Shown: positions 7,811-17,761, counted from the first letter of the stretch. The stretch is DNA of 45,550 bases from Prevotella ihumii (GCF_900155655.1 NZ_LT706987.1:2232749-2278298), one strand, 5' to 3'. Translations and numbers: made by a program. The notes: a model not told the origin generated them from the letters alone.

Positions 7811-8329
7811 TCATTGATTGCCGTAACCGAGCTTCTGTAAGATTTCGTTGCTGATGTCTATCTTTGGCGAACCATAGATGATACCAGCTGTACCGCTCGA
7901 ACGGTCGATAACAAGACTATAGCCGCGCTGATCCGAAATGTCTTTAACAGCGTTGTAAATCTCGTCTTGGATAGGCGAAATAAGGCTTGTACGCTTCTTA
8001 AAAAGTTCGCCTTCAGGACCGAAATATTTACGTTTCAATTCGGCTGCTTGCTTCTCTTTCGCCATTATATCTTCTTGTTTCTTCTTCTTTTGTTCTTGTG
8101 AGAGGAAGACAACTTCGTTCTGATAGTTCTTATACATTGTGCTCGCTTCTGTGTTGAGTGCTTCAACTTCGGCTTGCCACTTCTTGCTTACTTGGTTCAA
8201 TTGTTCGTTGGCACGTTCGTAAGCAGGAATATTACTGAGCACGTATTCCATATCCATCAAGGCAAACTTTTGCGCTTGGGCTGCTAAAGCAAAGATTGCT
8301 ACTAAGCAGAGTGTTATTAATTTCTTCAT
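7811..8329 (-). CDS. Skp/OmpH-family periplasmic chaperone (first copy)
   Basis: 172 residues: signal peptide (about 1-19, ending AQAQ), FALMDMEYVLSNIP at the mature start, a coiled coil (about 40-115), and GYSLVIDRSSGTAGIIYG near the end. It follows bamA directly on the same strand, the usual Bacteroidota arrangement that links the chaperone to the barrel-assembly machine. The 115-base gap from bamA holds a small hairpin (TGGAC/GTCCA, 8370-8387) but no clear promoter. Confidence 0.88.
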   Translation of the reverse strand: MKKLITLCLVAIFALAAQAQKFALMDMEYVLSNIPAYERANEQLNQVSKKWQAEVEALNTEASTMYKNYQNEVVFLSQEQKKKKQEDIMAKEKQAAELKRKYFGPEGELFKKRTSLISPIQDEIYNAVKDISDQRGYSLVIDRSSGTAGIIYGSPKIDISNEILQKLGYGNQ

Positions 8330-8444
8330 AATCTCTATTCTCTTTTTGTTATTTAGTTGTCTACACGCTTGGACATATATGCGTCCATTACTTGCTTGTA
8401 GGATTGATTAAACTTGTGAGGGTTTAATTAGGACAATCGTACGA

Positions 8445-11066
8445 TTAGAACTCTTGACCCAAAATGAAGTGGAACTGGCTGCCACCCTTCTTTCCAAAGA
8501 CTGTGTCGAAGCCGTATGCCCAGTCGATACCCATCATACCAATCATTGGCAAGAAGATACGTACACCAACACCTGCTGAACGTTTCATACTGAAGGGGTT
8601 GAACTTCTTTGTGTCCTGCCATGCATTACCTGCTTCCAAGAAGGTGAGACCATAGATAGTGGTGTTGCCTAAAAGGAATGGATAACGTAGCTCTAACGAG
8701 AAGCGGTCGTAGGCGTAAGCCGCCATGCTACTATTAGGTGTGAGTACGCCGTTGTCGTAACCTCGCAAACCAATTGTTTCTTGTGCGTAACCTGTAGAGT
8801 AACCGCTCATTCCGTCACCACCCATATAGAATGTTTCGAATGGACTCTTTTTGTAGCGGTTATAGCTACCAAGGATACCAAATTCGACGCGTGTCATCAA
8901 CACAAGGTTCTTCTGTCCGTTAGTAAGCGATGTAAAGGTACGTGCCTTAAACTTCCACTTGTGATATTCAATCCACTTGTATTTCTCTTGCTGTTCTGCT
9001 TGGAAAGTAGGTGAATAGGGGTCTCTGGCAAGGTTTTGATAATCCTTCTTGATGAACTTAGACCAAGGTGGAGTAACTGCTAATGAAAGCGAGAACTCTG
9101 AACCCTTACGTGGGAAGAGTGGATTATCGGTTGAAGAACGATTGATAGCAATGTTAAAGTTGAGGTTGTTTGCAGAACCATTCGACATAATGAAGTAGTT
9201 CCAATTCTTCAACATATAGCGTTGATATGCCAATTGCACAGTGAGGGTGAAGTAGTCATCAGGCCAAGTGAGGCGTTTACCCCAACCAACACTTCCACCT
9301 AACAGCTGAATAAACTTGTTAGGGTCGAGATAGTTTTCGTAAGTATTGGCGTTGTAATTGCCGTAGCCGTACATGTAGTTGTAGTAATTTTCCATATAGC
9401 CACGCTTGTAGAAGTTACTATTTACGTCTGTTTGCTTTGAATAGAAAGCTCCTACATTGAACTGTATTGGGCGTTTACCACCAAACCAGTTGGTGCTATA
9501 ATTCAATCCATAAGATTGGTAGTATCGTCCGTTGGTCTGTGCATTGAGCGACAAACTTTCGCCATCGCCAATAGGGAGAATGCCTCTACGTTCTTTGTTC
9601 TTACCAAAGAGATTGGCTATAGAGAAGTTATTGAGCTTTAAGCCAACTTTACCGATTACACCAGTCTGTCCCCAACCCAATGAAAACTCGATTTGGTCGT
9701 TGGACTTTTGTTTCAAATTCCAATCAATATCAACCGTACCATTTTCATAGTTTGGCTTTGGATCTGGACTTACCGACTCTGGATCGAAATGCCCCATAGA
9801 TGCAAGTTCACGTGCTGTACGTGTCAAAGCCTCTTTTGAGAAAAGGTCGCCTGGTTTTATACGCATTTCTCGACGAACTACATTTTCGTAAATGCGGTCG
9901 TTTCCGTTGATACGAACACGATTTACACGTGCTTGTTGTCCTTCGAAAATACGCATTTCAAGGTCGATAGAGTCGCCAACGATATTCACTTCAGTGGGTT
10001 GAAGGTTGTAAAACAAGTAGCCGTTGTCCCAATACTTGTTGCCCACAGCATCATCGTCTTCGGTCAATCGCTTGCTCATATACTTCTGATTGTACACATC
10101 GCCTTTCTTTATATTGAGCAATTGGGATAGATAATCTGTAGAGTAGACCGTGTTACCCACCCACGTGATATTGCGGATGTAGTATTTCTTGCCTTCGTCT
10201 ACTTTGACAAAAACATTTACGTGCTTGTCGTCAACGTCCCAAATGCTGTCTTTCACGATGCTTGCATCGCGATAACCATATTCGTTATATTTGTTAATGA
10301 GGTTTTCTTTGTCTTCTTTCCAACGTTCTTGGCTAAATTTCTTTGATTTAAAAAGCGTGCTTAGTTTACCTGCTTCATTGGTTTTTTTGAACGCACCTTT
10401 TGTGAAAAGACCGCCTTTAAGTTTCTTATCTTTAATCTCTTTGTTGCCTTCAATAATGATGCTTCGTACCTTTTTCTTTTCTTTTTTGTCTACTTCAATG
10501 TCAAGAATAACTTGGTTTTTGGCAGTCACATCGTTGCGTTGACGTATATTTACGATAGCGTTTTTATAGCCTTTTTCCTCAAAATACTTCTTTGCTAACA
10601 ATTGTGCGCGGTCTATGATATTAGGTGTTACTTGTCCACCTTTCAATAGTCCGAGCTTCTTTTCCATATCTTCACGCTCTGATTTTTTGAGTCCAATATA
10701 ATTGATGAGCGAAATACGAGGGCGTGTTGTTAAATGTATCTGAAGATAAGCCTTATCTCCCACAAGCGAATCCACAGTAATAGCCACATCAGAGAACAAA
10801 CCGTGTTTCCAATAGCGTTTCACCGCATCGGTAATGGATGACCCCGGAATTTCCACATCTTGACCGATGGTAAGCCCTGAAAGTCCTGTTAGCACGTAGT
10901 CTTCGTATCCTTCAACGCCCGTTACCGTCAATCCAGCAAGTTTATAGGTCTGTGGATTACCAGCATACGATATGCTTGGTTTCACAATCTTTTGTTGTGC
11001 GCTTGCTTGTAAACTGAAGCCACACACAACAGCGATGAGCATCAATACTTTTTTTATATTACTCAT
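8445..11066 (-). CDS. bamA: Outer-membrane protein assembly factor BamA
   Basis: 873 residues: signal peptide (about 1-23, ending ASAQ), five POTRA-like repeats over about 25-440, then an Omp85 beta-barrel to the C-terminal FHFILGQEF, an aromatic end typical of substrates of the machine itself. BamA inserts beta-barrel proteins into the outer membrane and is essential in Gram-negative bacteria. The barrel contains a stretch rich in Tyr and Asn (around residues 560-585) that may be a surface loop. uppS lies 11 bases upstream on the same strand and the Skp-like genes follow, forming one envelope operon. Confidence 0.95.
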   Translation of the reverse strand: MSNIKKVLMLIAVVCGFSLQASAQQKIVKPSISYAGNPQTYKLAGLTVTGVEGYEDYVLTGLSGLTIGQDVEIPGSSITDAVKRYWKHGLFSDVAITVDSLVGDKAYLQIHLTTRPRISLINYIGLKKSEREDMEKKLGLLKGGQVTPNIIDRAQLLAKKYFEEKGYKNAIVNIRQRNDVTAKNQVILDIEVDKKEKKKVRSIIIEGNKEIKDKKLKGGLFTKGAFKKTNEAGKLSTLFKSKKFSQERWKEDKENLINKYNEYGYRDASIVKDSIWDVDDKHVNVFVKVDEGKKYYIRNITWVGNTVYSTDYLSQLLNIKKGDVYNQKYMSKRLTEDDDAVGNKYWDNGYLFYNLQPTEVNIVGDSIDLEMRIFEGQQARVNRVRINGNDRIYENVVRREMRIKPGDLFSKEALTRTARELASMGHFDPESVSPDPKPNYENGTVDIDWNLKQKSNDQIEFSLGWGQTGVIGKVGLKLNNFSIANLFGKNKERRGILPIGDGESLSLNAQTNGRYYQSYGLNYSTNWFGGKRPIQFNVGAFYSKQTDVNSNFYKRGYMENYYNYMYGYGNYNANTYENYLDPNKFIQLLGGSVGWGKRLTWPDDYFTLTVQLAYQRYMLKNWNYFIMSNGSANNLNFNIAINRSSTDNPLFPRKGSEFSLSLAVTPPWSKFIKKDYQNLARDPYSPTFQAEQQEKYKWIEYHKWKFKARTFTSLTNGQKNLVLMTRVEFGILGSYNRYKKSPFETFYMGGDGMSGYSTGYAQETIGLRGYDNGVLTPNSSMAAYAYDRFSLELRYPFLLGNTTIYGLTFLEAGNAWQDTKKFNPFSMKRSAGVGVRIFLPMIGMMGIDWAYGFDTVFGKKGGSQFHFILGQEF

Positions 11067-11077
11067 TGATAGCGTGT

Positions 11078-11824
11078 CTATTTGTTTTCTTGTTCTAATT
11101 CTACTTGTTTCTCTGTCTTTCCGAAGCGGCGTTGGCGACTTTGATAGTCGGCTATTGCTTTATGCAAGTCGGCTTCCATAAAGTCGGGCCAATAAGTGTT
11201 GCAGAAGTAAAGCTCAGAGTAAGCCAACTGCCATAACAGATAATTGGAAATACGAAGTTCGCCTCCAGTGCGTATAAGCAGCTCTGGGTCGGGCATAAAG
11301 TTGGTGCATAGATGCTTGCTAATGGTGCTTTCGTCTATCTCGTCAATACTCAAAACGCCTTCAGCTACCTTTTTTGCTATGCTTTTGGTTGCCTCTGTCA
11401 TCTCCCATCGAGCCGAATAGCTAAGCGCAATCACCATTGTCATAGCATAGTTCTTCGCCGTATGCTCCATTGTTTCTTGAAGTTTCTGCTGCACAGCTTC
11501 GGGCAACCGTTTGATGTCGCCCACCACTTGGAAGCGTACATTATTCTTCATAAAGATTTCGTCTTCAAGCGATGTGAGCACTAATCCCATCAATGCCGCC
11601 ACTTCGTCTGAAGGTCTATTCCAATTCTCTGTAGAGAATGTATAGAGCGTGAGGAACTTTACGCCTAATCGAGTACACTCTGATGTTATTCTGCGCACGG
11701 TGTCTACTCCTGCCTGATGCCCATACGAGCGTGGCTTATTGCGTTCTGTTGCCCAGCGACCATTGCCATCCATAATGATTGCAATGTGTTCTGGAATGCG
11801 TTTCATATCTAATTCTTCTGCCAT
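11078..11824 (-). CDS. uppS: Undecaprenyl diphosphate synthase (cis-isoprenyl transferase)
   Basis: 248 residues. It extends farnesyl diphosphate with isopentenyl units to the C55 lipid carrier used for peptidoglycan and other surface polymers. The catalytic signature [10 protein letters not shown] is at 16-25 (Asp19), followed by [12 protein letters not shown]; later motifs [14 protein letters not shown] and the C-terminal [25 protein letters not shown] block are in place. The reaction fits the neighbouring murI gene. bamA starts 11 bases downstream of its stop. Confidence 0.96.
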   Translation of the reverse strand: MAEELDMKRIPEHIAIIMDGNGRWATERNKPRSYGHQAGVDTVRRITSECTRLGVKFLTLYTFSTENWNRPSDEVAALMGLVLTSLEDEIFMKNNVRFQVVGDIKRLPEAVQQKLQETMEHTAKNYAMTMVIALSYSARWEMTEATKSIAKKVAEGVLSIDEIDESTISKHLCTNFMPDPELLIRTGGELRISNYLLWQLAYSELYFCNTYWPDFMEADLHKAIADYQSRQRRFGKTEKQVELEQENK

Positions 11825-11885
11825 AAGTAGGGAAGATGGTTATTTCTTATTTTAATGTATCTATTGTCTTTCTTGCACTTCTTCT

Positions 11886-12599
11886 TTATTCGTCATCGTT
11901 GTGACAGGTCTTACACTTCTTCATAAAACTGTAAGTGAAGGTGAGTTGCAAGGTTGAGTAACAGTCTGTATTCTTAAACAATCCGCTACTCTTTATATCG
12001 TAAGGGTCTTTTTGCCCATCAAGTTCATCGCTCAGACAGAAGTGCATAGCCCATTCTAATCCGATATTCGTACGTTCGCCAAGCTTATATTTTACACCTA
12101 AACCTATTGGGATATTTGCTGAAAAGATGCCGCTTCCTTGCTCTTTTGTAGTAGCTTCTTGGTTCTTTCCTTTGCTAAGATAGGTAGCTCCTATGCCTCC
12201 AAATACGAAAGGTGATAAGCGTTGTGCGCCACGATACTCGTGTCCTGTTCCGTATGGAAGGAAGTTGTACTCGTACACAAAGCCTACATCTATTAATGTA
12301 TTGTCAAACTGATAGGGTGTTTGTGCAAATTTAGGATAATAGGTCTTGACATCATCCGACGAACCTTTCATTTTACCATACGACACATTCATCTTCAATC
12401 CCATATACGGACTAAAGATATAGCGTGCTACGAGGCTTCCCATAGGTTGTAAATCTTTGGTAATCGAGCCATTGAAATCGCCCAAATAGCCCATTAAGCC
12501 TGCGCCAGCACCCAATTCCATCTTATATTCCTCTCCTTCCTGCGCCATTGTTGGAACAGAAAGTAAAAAGGCTAATATATAAAATAGAATTTTTTTCAT
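11886..12599 (-). CDS. PorG-like outer-membrane beta-barrel protein (DUF6089 type)
   Basis: 237 residues with a signal peptide (about 1-19, ending TMAQ) and a small beta-barrel: ELGAGAGLMGYLGDFNG near residue 30, alternating hydrophobic strands, and a closing TFTYSFMKKCKTCHNDDE tail. Position next to uppS and bamA and the GLMGYLGD start match PorG/DUF6089 proteins, which in Porphyromonas gingivalis belong to the type IX secretion system. Whether this organism has that system cannot be judged from the window. The C-terminal Cys pair (CKTC) is notable for an outer-membrane barrel. Confidence 0.75.
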   Translation of the reverse strand: MKKILFYILAFLLSVPTMAQEGEEYKMELGAGAGLMGYLGDFNGSITKDLQPMGSLVARYIFSPYMGLKMNVSYGKMKGSSDDVKTYYPKFAQTPYQFDNTLIDVGFVYEYNFLPYGTGHEYRGAQRLSPFVFGGIGATYLSKGKNQEATTKEQGSGIFSANIPIGLGVKYKLGERTNIGLEWAMHFCLSDELDGQKDPYDIKSSGLFKNTDCYSTLQLTFTYSFMKKCKTCHNDDE

Positions 12600-12629
12600 A
12601 CTATCTTTTATTATTTTCCAAGTCGTTTT

Positions 12630-14006
12630 TTATTTAACAAAAATCTTGTCTATCTGTTTCCAACCTAAGCAGTTGAGACGTCCACGCCACACCTTGCTAC
12701 CACTCACAATCCATATATAGTTTTGTGCATCTACCGTAGCAGCGAATGTTTTCATAGGTGTTTCGTTAGGATATTTATAGAGCTTATTGGCTTTCCAAAT
12801 TACACCGCCGTCTGTGCTTTCTTTCATTGTGAGAAATGCGTTGTTGGCTGTTCCTAAAGCAAGAATATTATTGTTGTAGTTTACAAGCGCACTGTGTGTG
12901 AAATAAGGGAGTTGGAATTGAGCCTCCAACGTATTATTAATCATTGTCCACGCCTGTGGTTTTGCATATTCAGAGTAGTCGATAAGTTTTGTCCAACGCA
13001 CCATACCATTGCTTGCAGTTGTATTTCCTATGAGCACGACTCGGTCTATCTTCTCGTTGCTCTGCAAAGGTTCTGCAATAAAACTTGTGTTGTTGGTAGG
13101 CAATTTTGCCTTATCATCGCTCAAATCGTCAATGTTCCAAGTTGCTCCATTGTCGACAGAGACCCACATATTACCATCATTGCCTATTGCAAATAGCTGT
13201 GTAGTGCTTGCTGCAACAAGTTGTTTCAAGTTTGTACTGCTACCCATCACGTTCCATACTGCACCATCTTTAGAGCGCATCACTTGGTTTTGACTGAAGG
13301 TATATAGGTATCCAGCACTTATTATCACACTTTGATACGCATTGGCATCAAAGTTTTCTCCTATCTTTGTCCACGCATTGCCATCATTCTCGCTCGTGGT
13401 GTATGCTGTGGTATTGCTTCCGTTGCTTCCAAATACGTATATTCGTCCGTTGTTATATACAGCTTTTGTATTGGTAAAAGCTTCAAATTCAGCGTTTGAA
13501 GCCATATTTTTCCACGTAAACAAGTAGCCTTTTTCTTTGTGTACATTCACCTTAACGGTGTAATTGCGAAAACGCTTTCCGTCTTGTGCATACACTTGGA
13601 AAATGCTATCTTTAGTAAAGTCGATAGAATCTTTTTCTATATAGCTGTGTGCGTTTTCGTCTTGAGCCGATTTTAGGCGTACCGAGCCTGCATTTTTAGT
13701 CTTGAGTTTGGCTACGATGGCTGTTATTTTTGTACCATAAGGCAATGAGTCGGGGTTGTAAATCAGCCCTTTTGCTTGGTCAATATAAAACGAATTGGGT
13801 GCAAGTTTTACCTTTGTAATGTATGTAGTATCTTTTCCTTTTGCATTTACCGAGTCTCTCATTACCTTTATTTCATCTATTGAAAATCCAGTTATGGCAG
13901 TGTCAGTAAACGTTATTTCCGCTTGTTTTTCGTTATCTTTCAAGCACGAAGTAAGCGAGAGTGCAATTGTTAACATTGCAACCAACGAATATATCTTATT
14001 TTTCAT
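12630..14006 (-). CDS. DUF6242-type lipoprotein with BNR-like repeats
   Basis: 458 residues. A lipoprotein signal ends in LTSC (Cys21), so the protein is probably anchored in the outer membrane. The N-terminal half (about 30-165) is a beta-rich domain; the second half repeats patterns such as SKDGAVWNVMG, SVDNGATWNIDD and STDGGVIWKANK, resembling the Asp-box of sialidase-like beta-propellers. This layout matches the Bacteroidota DUF6242 family, whose function is unknown. No catalytic sialidase residues were recognised. It is the first gene of the minus-strand envelope block. Confidence 0.75.
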   Translation of the reverse strand: MKNKIYSLVAMLTIALSLTSCLKDNEKQAEITFTDTAITGFSIDEIKVMRDSVNAKGKDTTYITKVKLAPNSFYIDQAKGLIYNPDSLPYGTKITAIVAKLKTKNAGSVRLKSAQDENAHSYIEKDSIDFTKDSIFQVYAQDGKRFRNYTVKVNVHKEKGYLFTWKNMASNAEFEAFTNTKAVYNNGRIYVFGSNGSNTTAYTTSENDGNAWTKIGENFDANAYQSVIISAGYLYTFSQNQVMRSKDGAVWNVMGSSTNLKQLVAASTTQLFAIGNDGNMWVSVDNGATWNIDDLSDDKAKLPTNNTSFIAEPLQSNEKIDRVVLIGNTTASNGMVRWTKLIDYSEYAKPQAWTMINNTLEAQFQLPYFTHSALVNYNNNILALGTANNAFLTMKESTDGGVIWKANKLYKYPNETPMKTFAATVDAQNYIWIVSGSKVWRGRLNCLGWKQIDKIFVK

Positions 14007-14033
14007 TAGCGTCTATTTATAGAAATTTAGTTG

Positions 14034-14041
14034 CAAATTTA
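14034..14041 (-). promoter_or_regulatory. Probable -7 element upstream of the DUF6242 lipoprotein
   Basis: On the minus strand TAAATTTG matches TAnnTTTG, 28 bases before the start codon. No convincing -33 element was seen. Confidence 0.45.
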
Positions 14042-14136
14042 ATTAGAATTCCTTAGAAACGAGCCGTTTTCACAAGTTTATTATGTAAAATATGGAAATT
14101 AAGAGATATTTTAAGTTTGTTTAGCGCATCTCACAC

Positions 14137-14169
14137 AAAAAGCCTTGCCCCCAGAATTGAGGGCAAGGC
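14137..14169 (-). terminator. Terminator of pckA
   Basis: On the minus strand GCCTTGCCC pairs with GGGCAAGGC across a short loop (arms 14161-14169 and 14142-14150), followed by TTTTTG. Confidence 0.8.
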
Positions 14170-14210
14170 CATTTTATTATGTGTTGTGTACTAAGTCTCT
14201 AATATTGAGA

Positions 14211-15824
14211 TTAGAGTTTTGGACCAGCAGCTACGAGAGCCTTACCAGCTTCGTTGCCTGTGTACTTCACAAAGTTCTTGATGAAACGACCTGCTAAGTC
14301 CTTAGCCTTTTCTTCCCACTTTGTTGCGTCTGCGTATGTATCGCGTGGGTCGAGGATGTTGGTATCAACACCTTCCAACTGTGTAGGAACTACGAAGTTG
14401 AAGAAAGGAATTGTCTTTGTAGGAGCGTTGTTGATTGCACCACTCAAGATGCCATCGATGATACCACGTGTATCCTTAATAGAGATACGCTTGCCAGTAC
14501 CGTTCCAACCTGTGTTAACCAAGTAAGCCTTAGCACCATTCTTTTCCATCTTCTTTACCAATTCTTCAGCATACTTTGTTGGGTGAAGTTCCAAGAAAGC
14601 CTGACCGAAGCAAGCAGAGAATGTAGGAGTTGGTTCAGTAATACCACGCTCTGTACCAGCCAATTTAGCTGTAAAGCCAGAGAGGAAGTAGTACTTAGTC
14701 TGCTCTGCATTGAGGATTGAAACTGGAGGAAGTACACCAAATGCGTCAGCACTCAAGAAGATTACCTGCTTTGCAGCTGGACCTGCTGAGATAGGCTTAA
14801 CGATGTTAGTGATGTGGTGGATAGGATAAGAAACACGAGTGTTTTCTGTTGTGCTACCGTCAGCGAAGTTAATCTTGCCGTCTTTTGCTACTGTAACGTT
14901 CTCAAGAAGAGCATTGCGCTTGATAGCAGCGTAGATGTCTGGTTCAGACTCCTTGTCAAGGTTGATAACCTTTGCATAGCAACCACCTTCAAAGTTGAAT
15001 ATACCATTGTCGTCCCAACCGTGTTCGTCATCACCAATGAGGAGACGCTTAGGATCTGTAGACAATGTTGTCTTACCTGTACCAGAAAGACCGAAGAAAA
15101 TAGCTGTGTTTTCGCCGTTGAGGTCGGTGTTAGCAGAGCAGTGCATAGATGCGATACCCTTCAATGGCAAGTAATAGTTCATCATTGAGAACATACCCTT
15201 CTTCATTTCACCACCATACCAAGTGTTGATGATAACTTGCTCGCGGCTTGTTACGTTGAAGGCAACACAAGTTTCAGAGTTCAAACCGAGTTCAGCGTAG
15301 TTTTCCACCTTAGCCTTTGAAGCGTTGTAAACGATGAAGTCTGGCTCTTGTGCAAGTTCTTCGTCGTTGATAGGACGGATGAACATATTTGTAACGAAGT
15401 GTGCCTGCCAAGCTACTTCCACAATGAAGCGAATCTTCATACGAGTATCCTTGTTAGCACCGCAGAAACCGTCAACAACGAAGAGACGCTTGTTAGAAAG
15501 CTCCTTCTTAGCCAACTTGTTAACTACTGCCCAAGTAGATTCTGACATCTTCTTGTTGTCGTTTTTGTATTCTTCAGATGTCCACCACACTGTATCGTGT
15601 GATTTTGCATCGTCTACAATAAACTTATCCTTAGGTGAACGACCTGTGTACACACCTGTCATTACGTTAACTGCGCCGAGTTCTGTTTCCTGACCTTTTT
15701 CGAAGCCTTCGAGGCTTGCCTTTGTTTCTTCTTCAAACAATACTTCGTATGAAGGATTGTAAACTACTTCTGTAGTGCCTGTGATACCATACTTTTCAAG
15801 TACGCTTTTATCAAACTGTGCCAT
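14211..15824 (-). CDS. pckA: Phosphoenolpyruvate carboxykinase (ATP)
   Basis: 537 residues, normal length. It interconverts oxaloacetate plus ATP with PEP plus CO2 plus ADP. In succinate-forming Bacteroidota it can run in the carboxylating direction. Signatures: TGRSPKDKF near residue 60, the kinase-1a loop GLSGTGKTT (245-253), kinase-2/metal motif IGDDEHGW (263-270) and FEGGCYAK. It has its own promoter and terminator, so it is monocistronic. It is divergent from upp across 280 bases. Confidence 0.97.
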   Translation of the reverse strand: MAQFDKSVLEKYGITGTTEVVYNPSYEVLFEEETKASLEGFEKGQETELGAVNVMTGVYTGRSPKDKFIVDDAKSHDTVWWTSEEYKNDNKKMSESTWAVVNKLAKKELSNKRLFVVDGFCGANKDTRMKIRFIVEVAWQAHFVTNMFIRPINDEELAQEPDFIVYNASKAKVENYAELGLNSETCVAFNVTSREQVIINTWYGGEMKKGMFSMMNYYLPLKGIASMHCSANTDLNGENTAIFFGLSGTGKTTLSTDPKRLLIGDDEHGWDDNGIFNFEGGCYAKVINLDKESEPDIYAAIKRNALLENVTVAKDGKINFADGSTTENTRVSYPIHHITNIVKPISAGPAAKQVIFLSADAFGVLPPVSILNAEQTKYYFLSGFTAKLAGTERGITEPTPTFSACFGQAFLELHPTKYAEELVKKMEKNGAKAYLVNTGWNGTGKRISIKDTRGIIDGILSGAINNAPTKTIPFFNFVVPTQLEGVDTNILDPRDTYADATKWEEKAKDLAGRFIKNFVKYTGNEAGKALVAAGPKL

Positions 15825-15893
15825 TCTTTGTTAATGTATTTAGTTGAATAATTAAAAATTTCCTTGTTTTATTTTGTTATCTTAAAGACAGGG

Positions 15894-15924
15894 CAAAGGT
15901 ACTACATTTATCAAGTATGACAAA
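15894..15924 (-). promoter_or_regulatory. Promoter of pckA
   Basis: On the minus strand TACCTTTG (15901-15894) is preceded 19 bases upstream by TTTG (15924-15921). Transcription should begin near 15888, giving a leader of about 65 bases. Confidence 0.75.
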
Positions 15925-16016
15925 AACTTACTTGCAAAAATTGATGCAAAAGCACCGCTGTTTAGGTTAAATAATTAAAAATTAAACTCTCACTACTAAT
16001 ATTTGCTATTCGGAGG

Positions 16017-16047
16017 TTGCAAAAATTAAAGTATTTTCTTAATTTTG
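16017..16047 (+). promoter_or_regulatory. Promoter of upp
   Basis: TAATTTTG (16040-16047) with TTG (16017-16019) 20 bases upstream; ATG follows at 16105. Confidence 0.65.
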
Positions 16048-16104
16048 CCGAAATTTTGCGCTGAAGGCTCGTAAAGCTATGCGCCAATAAACTAATAAAA
16101 AACA

Positions 16105-16764
16105 ATGGAAATCATCAACTTTTCGGAGCAACACTCTATTATTAATCAGTACATGGCGGAAATCCGCGACAAAAACTATCAGAAAAACCGACTTCTATTT
16201 CGCAACAATGTGATGCGAATAGGCGAGTTTGAAGCTTTTGAAATATCAAAGACCCTCCAGTATGAAGTAAAGGACATTGAGACTCCACTCGGAATTTCCA
16301 AAGTGAGCGTACCAACCGACAAGGTGGTACTGGCTACCATTTTCCGTGCAGGACTTCCTTTCCACAACGGATTTCTTAACATCTTCGACCACGCAGGCAA
16401 TGCTTTCGTAAGTGCATATCGTGAATACAAGGACGAAGCACACAAGGAGGTAGGTATTCACGTTGAATATCTTGCTACTCCAAACATCGATGGCAAGACC
16501 CTTATCATTGCCGACCCTATGCTTGCTACAGGTGGTTCAATGGAGTTGGGTTACAAGGCTATCCTTACCAAGGGTACACCTCGCCACGTACATGTAGCTT
16601 GTGTATGCGCATCGCCTGAAGGTATTGCACACATCAAGGAAACCTTCCCTGACAGCACAACCACTATTTGGTGTGCAGCTATTGACGAGGGATTGAACGA
16701 GCACAAGTACATCGTTCCTGGTTTTGGCGATGCTGGCGACCTCTGCTACGGCGAAAAGATTTAA
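16105..16764 (+). CDS. upp: Uracil phosphoribosyltransferase
   Basis: 219 residues. It salvages uracil with PRPP to give UMP in the cytoplasm. The PRPP-binding loop ADPMLATGGS (136-145) and the uracil-binding C-terminal pattern VPGFGDAGDLCYGE are intact. It has its own promoter and a large 3' stem-loop, so it is probably a single-gene unit. Confidence 0.94.
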   Translation: MEIINFSEQHSIINQYMAEIRDKNYQKNRLLFRNNVMRIGEFEAFEISKTLQYEVKDIETPLGISKVSVPTDKVVLATIFRAGLPFHNGFLNIFDHAGNAFVSAYREYKDEAHKEVGIHVEYLATPNIDGKTLIIADPMLATGGSMELGYKAILTKGTPRHVHVACVCASPEGIAHIKETFPDSTTTIWCAAIDEGLNEHKYIVPGFGDAGDLCYGEKI

Positions 16765-16800
16765 GATCTCTGCTCCATTTTTTTAGCAACGATACAACCA

Positions 16801-16890
16801 AGAGTTTATAACCAAAGCTTTCGTTTCGAAACACTATATATAAATAGGTGAAACCGAGAAGTGAAATCTTTGGTTATGCACTCTTTTTTT
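16801..16890 (+). terminator. Large structured terminator after upp
   Basis: AGAGTTTATAACCAAAG (16801-16817) pairs with CTTTGGTTATGCACTCT (16868-16884) over 15 of 17 positions, followed by seven T. The roughly 50-base region enclosed contains the palindrome GTTTCGAAAC and a further possible CACT/GGTG stem, so this is larger than an ordinary terminator. Confidence 0.65.
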
Positions 16891-17038
16891 ATATACCTAA
16901 AGTGTTGTGTTGTTAAATAAGAAATATAGAACAATAAAACCTTTCTTCTTATTCTTTCCTTTTCTATGATTTCTCCTAAGTCGGTTTCAAACTCTTTATA
17001 ATAGCTTTGTTGTTTTATCTGTTTTCTACCTATTATAT

Positions 17039-17296
17039 GGCAGGTTCTATAAATTACCACCGCATATAGTCATTAAATTTTTTTGAAATACGTTTTGTTG
17101 TCTTTTGGCTTCTTTTTATATAAAACAGGCTGCGCCTCAGCAATTCAAACAAGTTTGATTGCATTCGGCTTGCTCTGTTTTTGGTTCAAAATGTAAGTTC
17201 GTTCAGTCGTGTAGCTCGCTACACTCCTTTGCTCTCTTGCATTTTGACCTCAAAAATAAGCTCAAAATCTAACAAAGCTAATTTATAGAACCAGCC
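17039..17296. repeat. GGCTGGTTCTATAAATTA-type element carrying a 65-base insertion
   Basis: Ends are GGCAGGTTCTATAAATTA (left) and TAATTTATAGAACCAGCC (right); pairing extends outward to TATATGG/CCATATA. Removing the 65-base insertion at 17119-17183 leaves 193 bases that align with the copy at 44479-44671. The central hairpin GTGTAGC-TC-GCTACAC is at 17209-17224, that is bases 106-121 after correcting for the insertion. It lies between the convergent upp and IS630 transposase genes. Confidence 0.85.
17119..17183. repeat. 65-base hairpin insertion inside the repeat element
   Basis: This segment is absent from the otherwise matching element at 44479-44671. It is self-complementary: AAAACAG near its left end pairs with CTGTTTT near its right end, and TCAAACAAGTTTGA sits at the centre. 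It looks like a small mobile or recombinational palindrome inserted between two T-rich positions. Confidence 0.7.
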
Positions 17297-17761
17297 ATAT
17301 ATGACTTTAGTTGCCTAAAAGCTAACTTGTTCCACCTCCAACATATATGTTTTGCTTTTTGGGTTCGATGTTTTGTTATTGCAATATTATGTATGGATAA
17401 ATCGAACAACCACCTTTTTCTTATTTCTGTTAGAAGTTAGTTTTATTCAAGGCTGCATATCGAAACTCTTGTGTTCGAAATCAAAAGCGTATCTACGTTT
17501 GGCTTGTATAGTGGATATATAGTTTGTGCGAGATGAGGAACTTGTAAAACACAAAAATGAGAGTTCAATCAATGAACCCTCATTTTGTCATATATAGCTC
17601 TACCAAGCCATAATGCATATATCTATAGTTATTTGTGGCACTTAAGTGGCAAAGCCTACATAATTGAATTATTTATCAAGAATAATATAACCTAAAACCT
17701 TATTAAACTTTTAAAAACCTAAAATCTTATTAACCTTTAAACCTAAAATTATTTTGAATTG
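17297..17761. other. Gene-free region with palindrome, hairpin and A/T-rich repeats
   Basis: No gene is seen. It contains one AACATATATGTTTT palindrome near 17340, a hairpin at 17554-17585, and three A/T-rich direct repeats beginning AACCTAAAA at about 17689, 17716 and 17740, spaced about 25 bases, which abut the left end of the IS630 element. Confidence 0.5.
17554..17585 (-). terminator. Orphan minus-strand terminator
   Basis: AAAATGAGaGTTCA pairs with TGAACcCTCATTTT (17554-17567 with 17572-17585, one mismatch). On the minus strand the stem is followed by a T-rich run (TTTTTGTGTTTT side). No gene lies immediately upstream except the inserted transposase, so it may terminate that transcript or an older unit. 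Confidence 0.55.

Noticed and set aside
16806..17060. 84-codon minus-strand frame after upp
   Set aside because: It overlaps the upp terminator stem and the end of a repeat element; composition is random-like.
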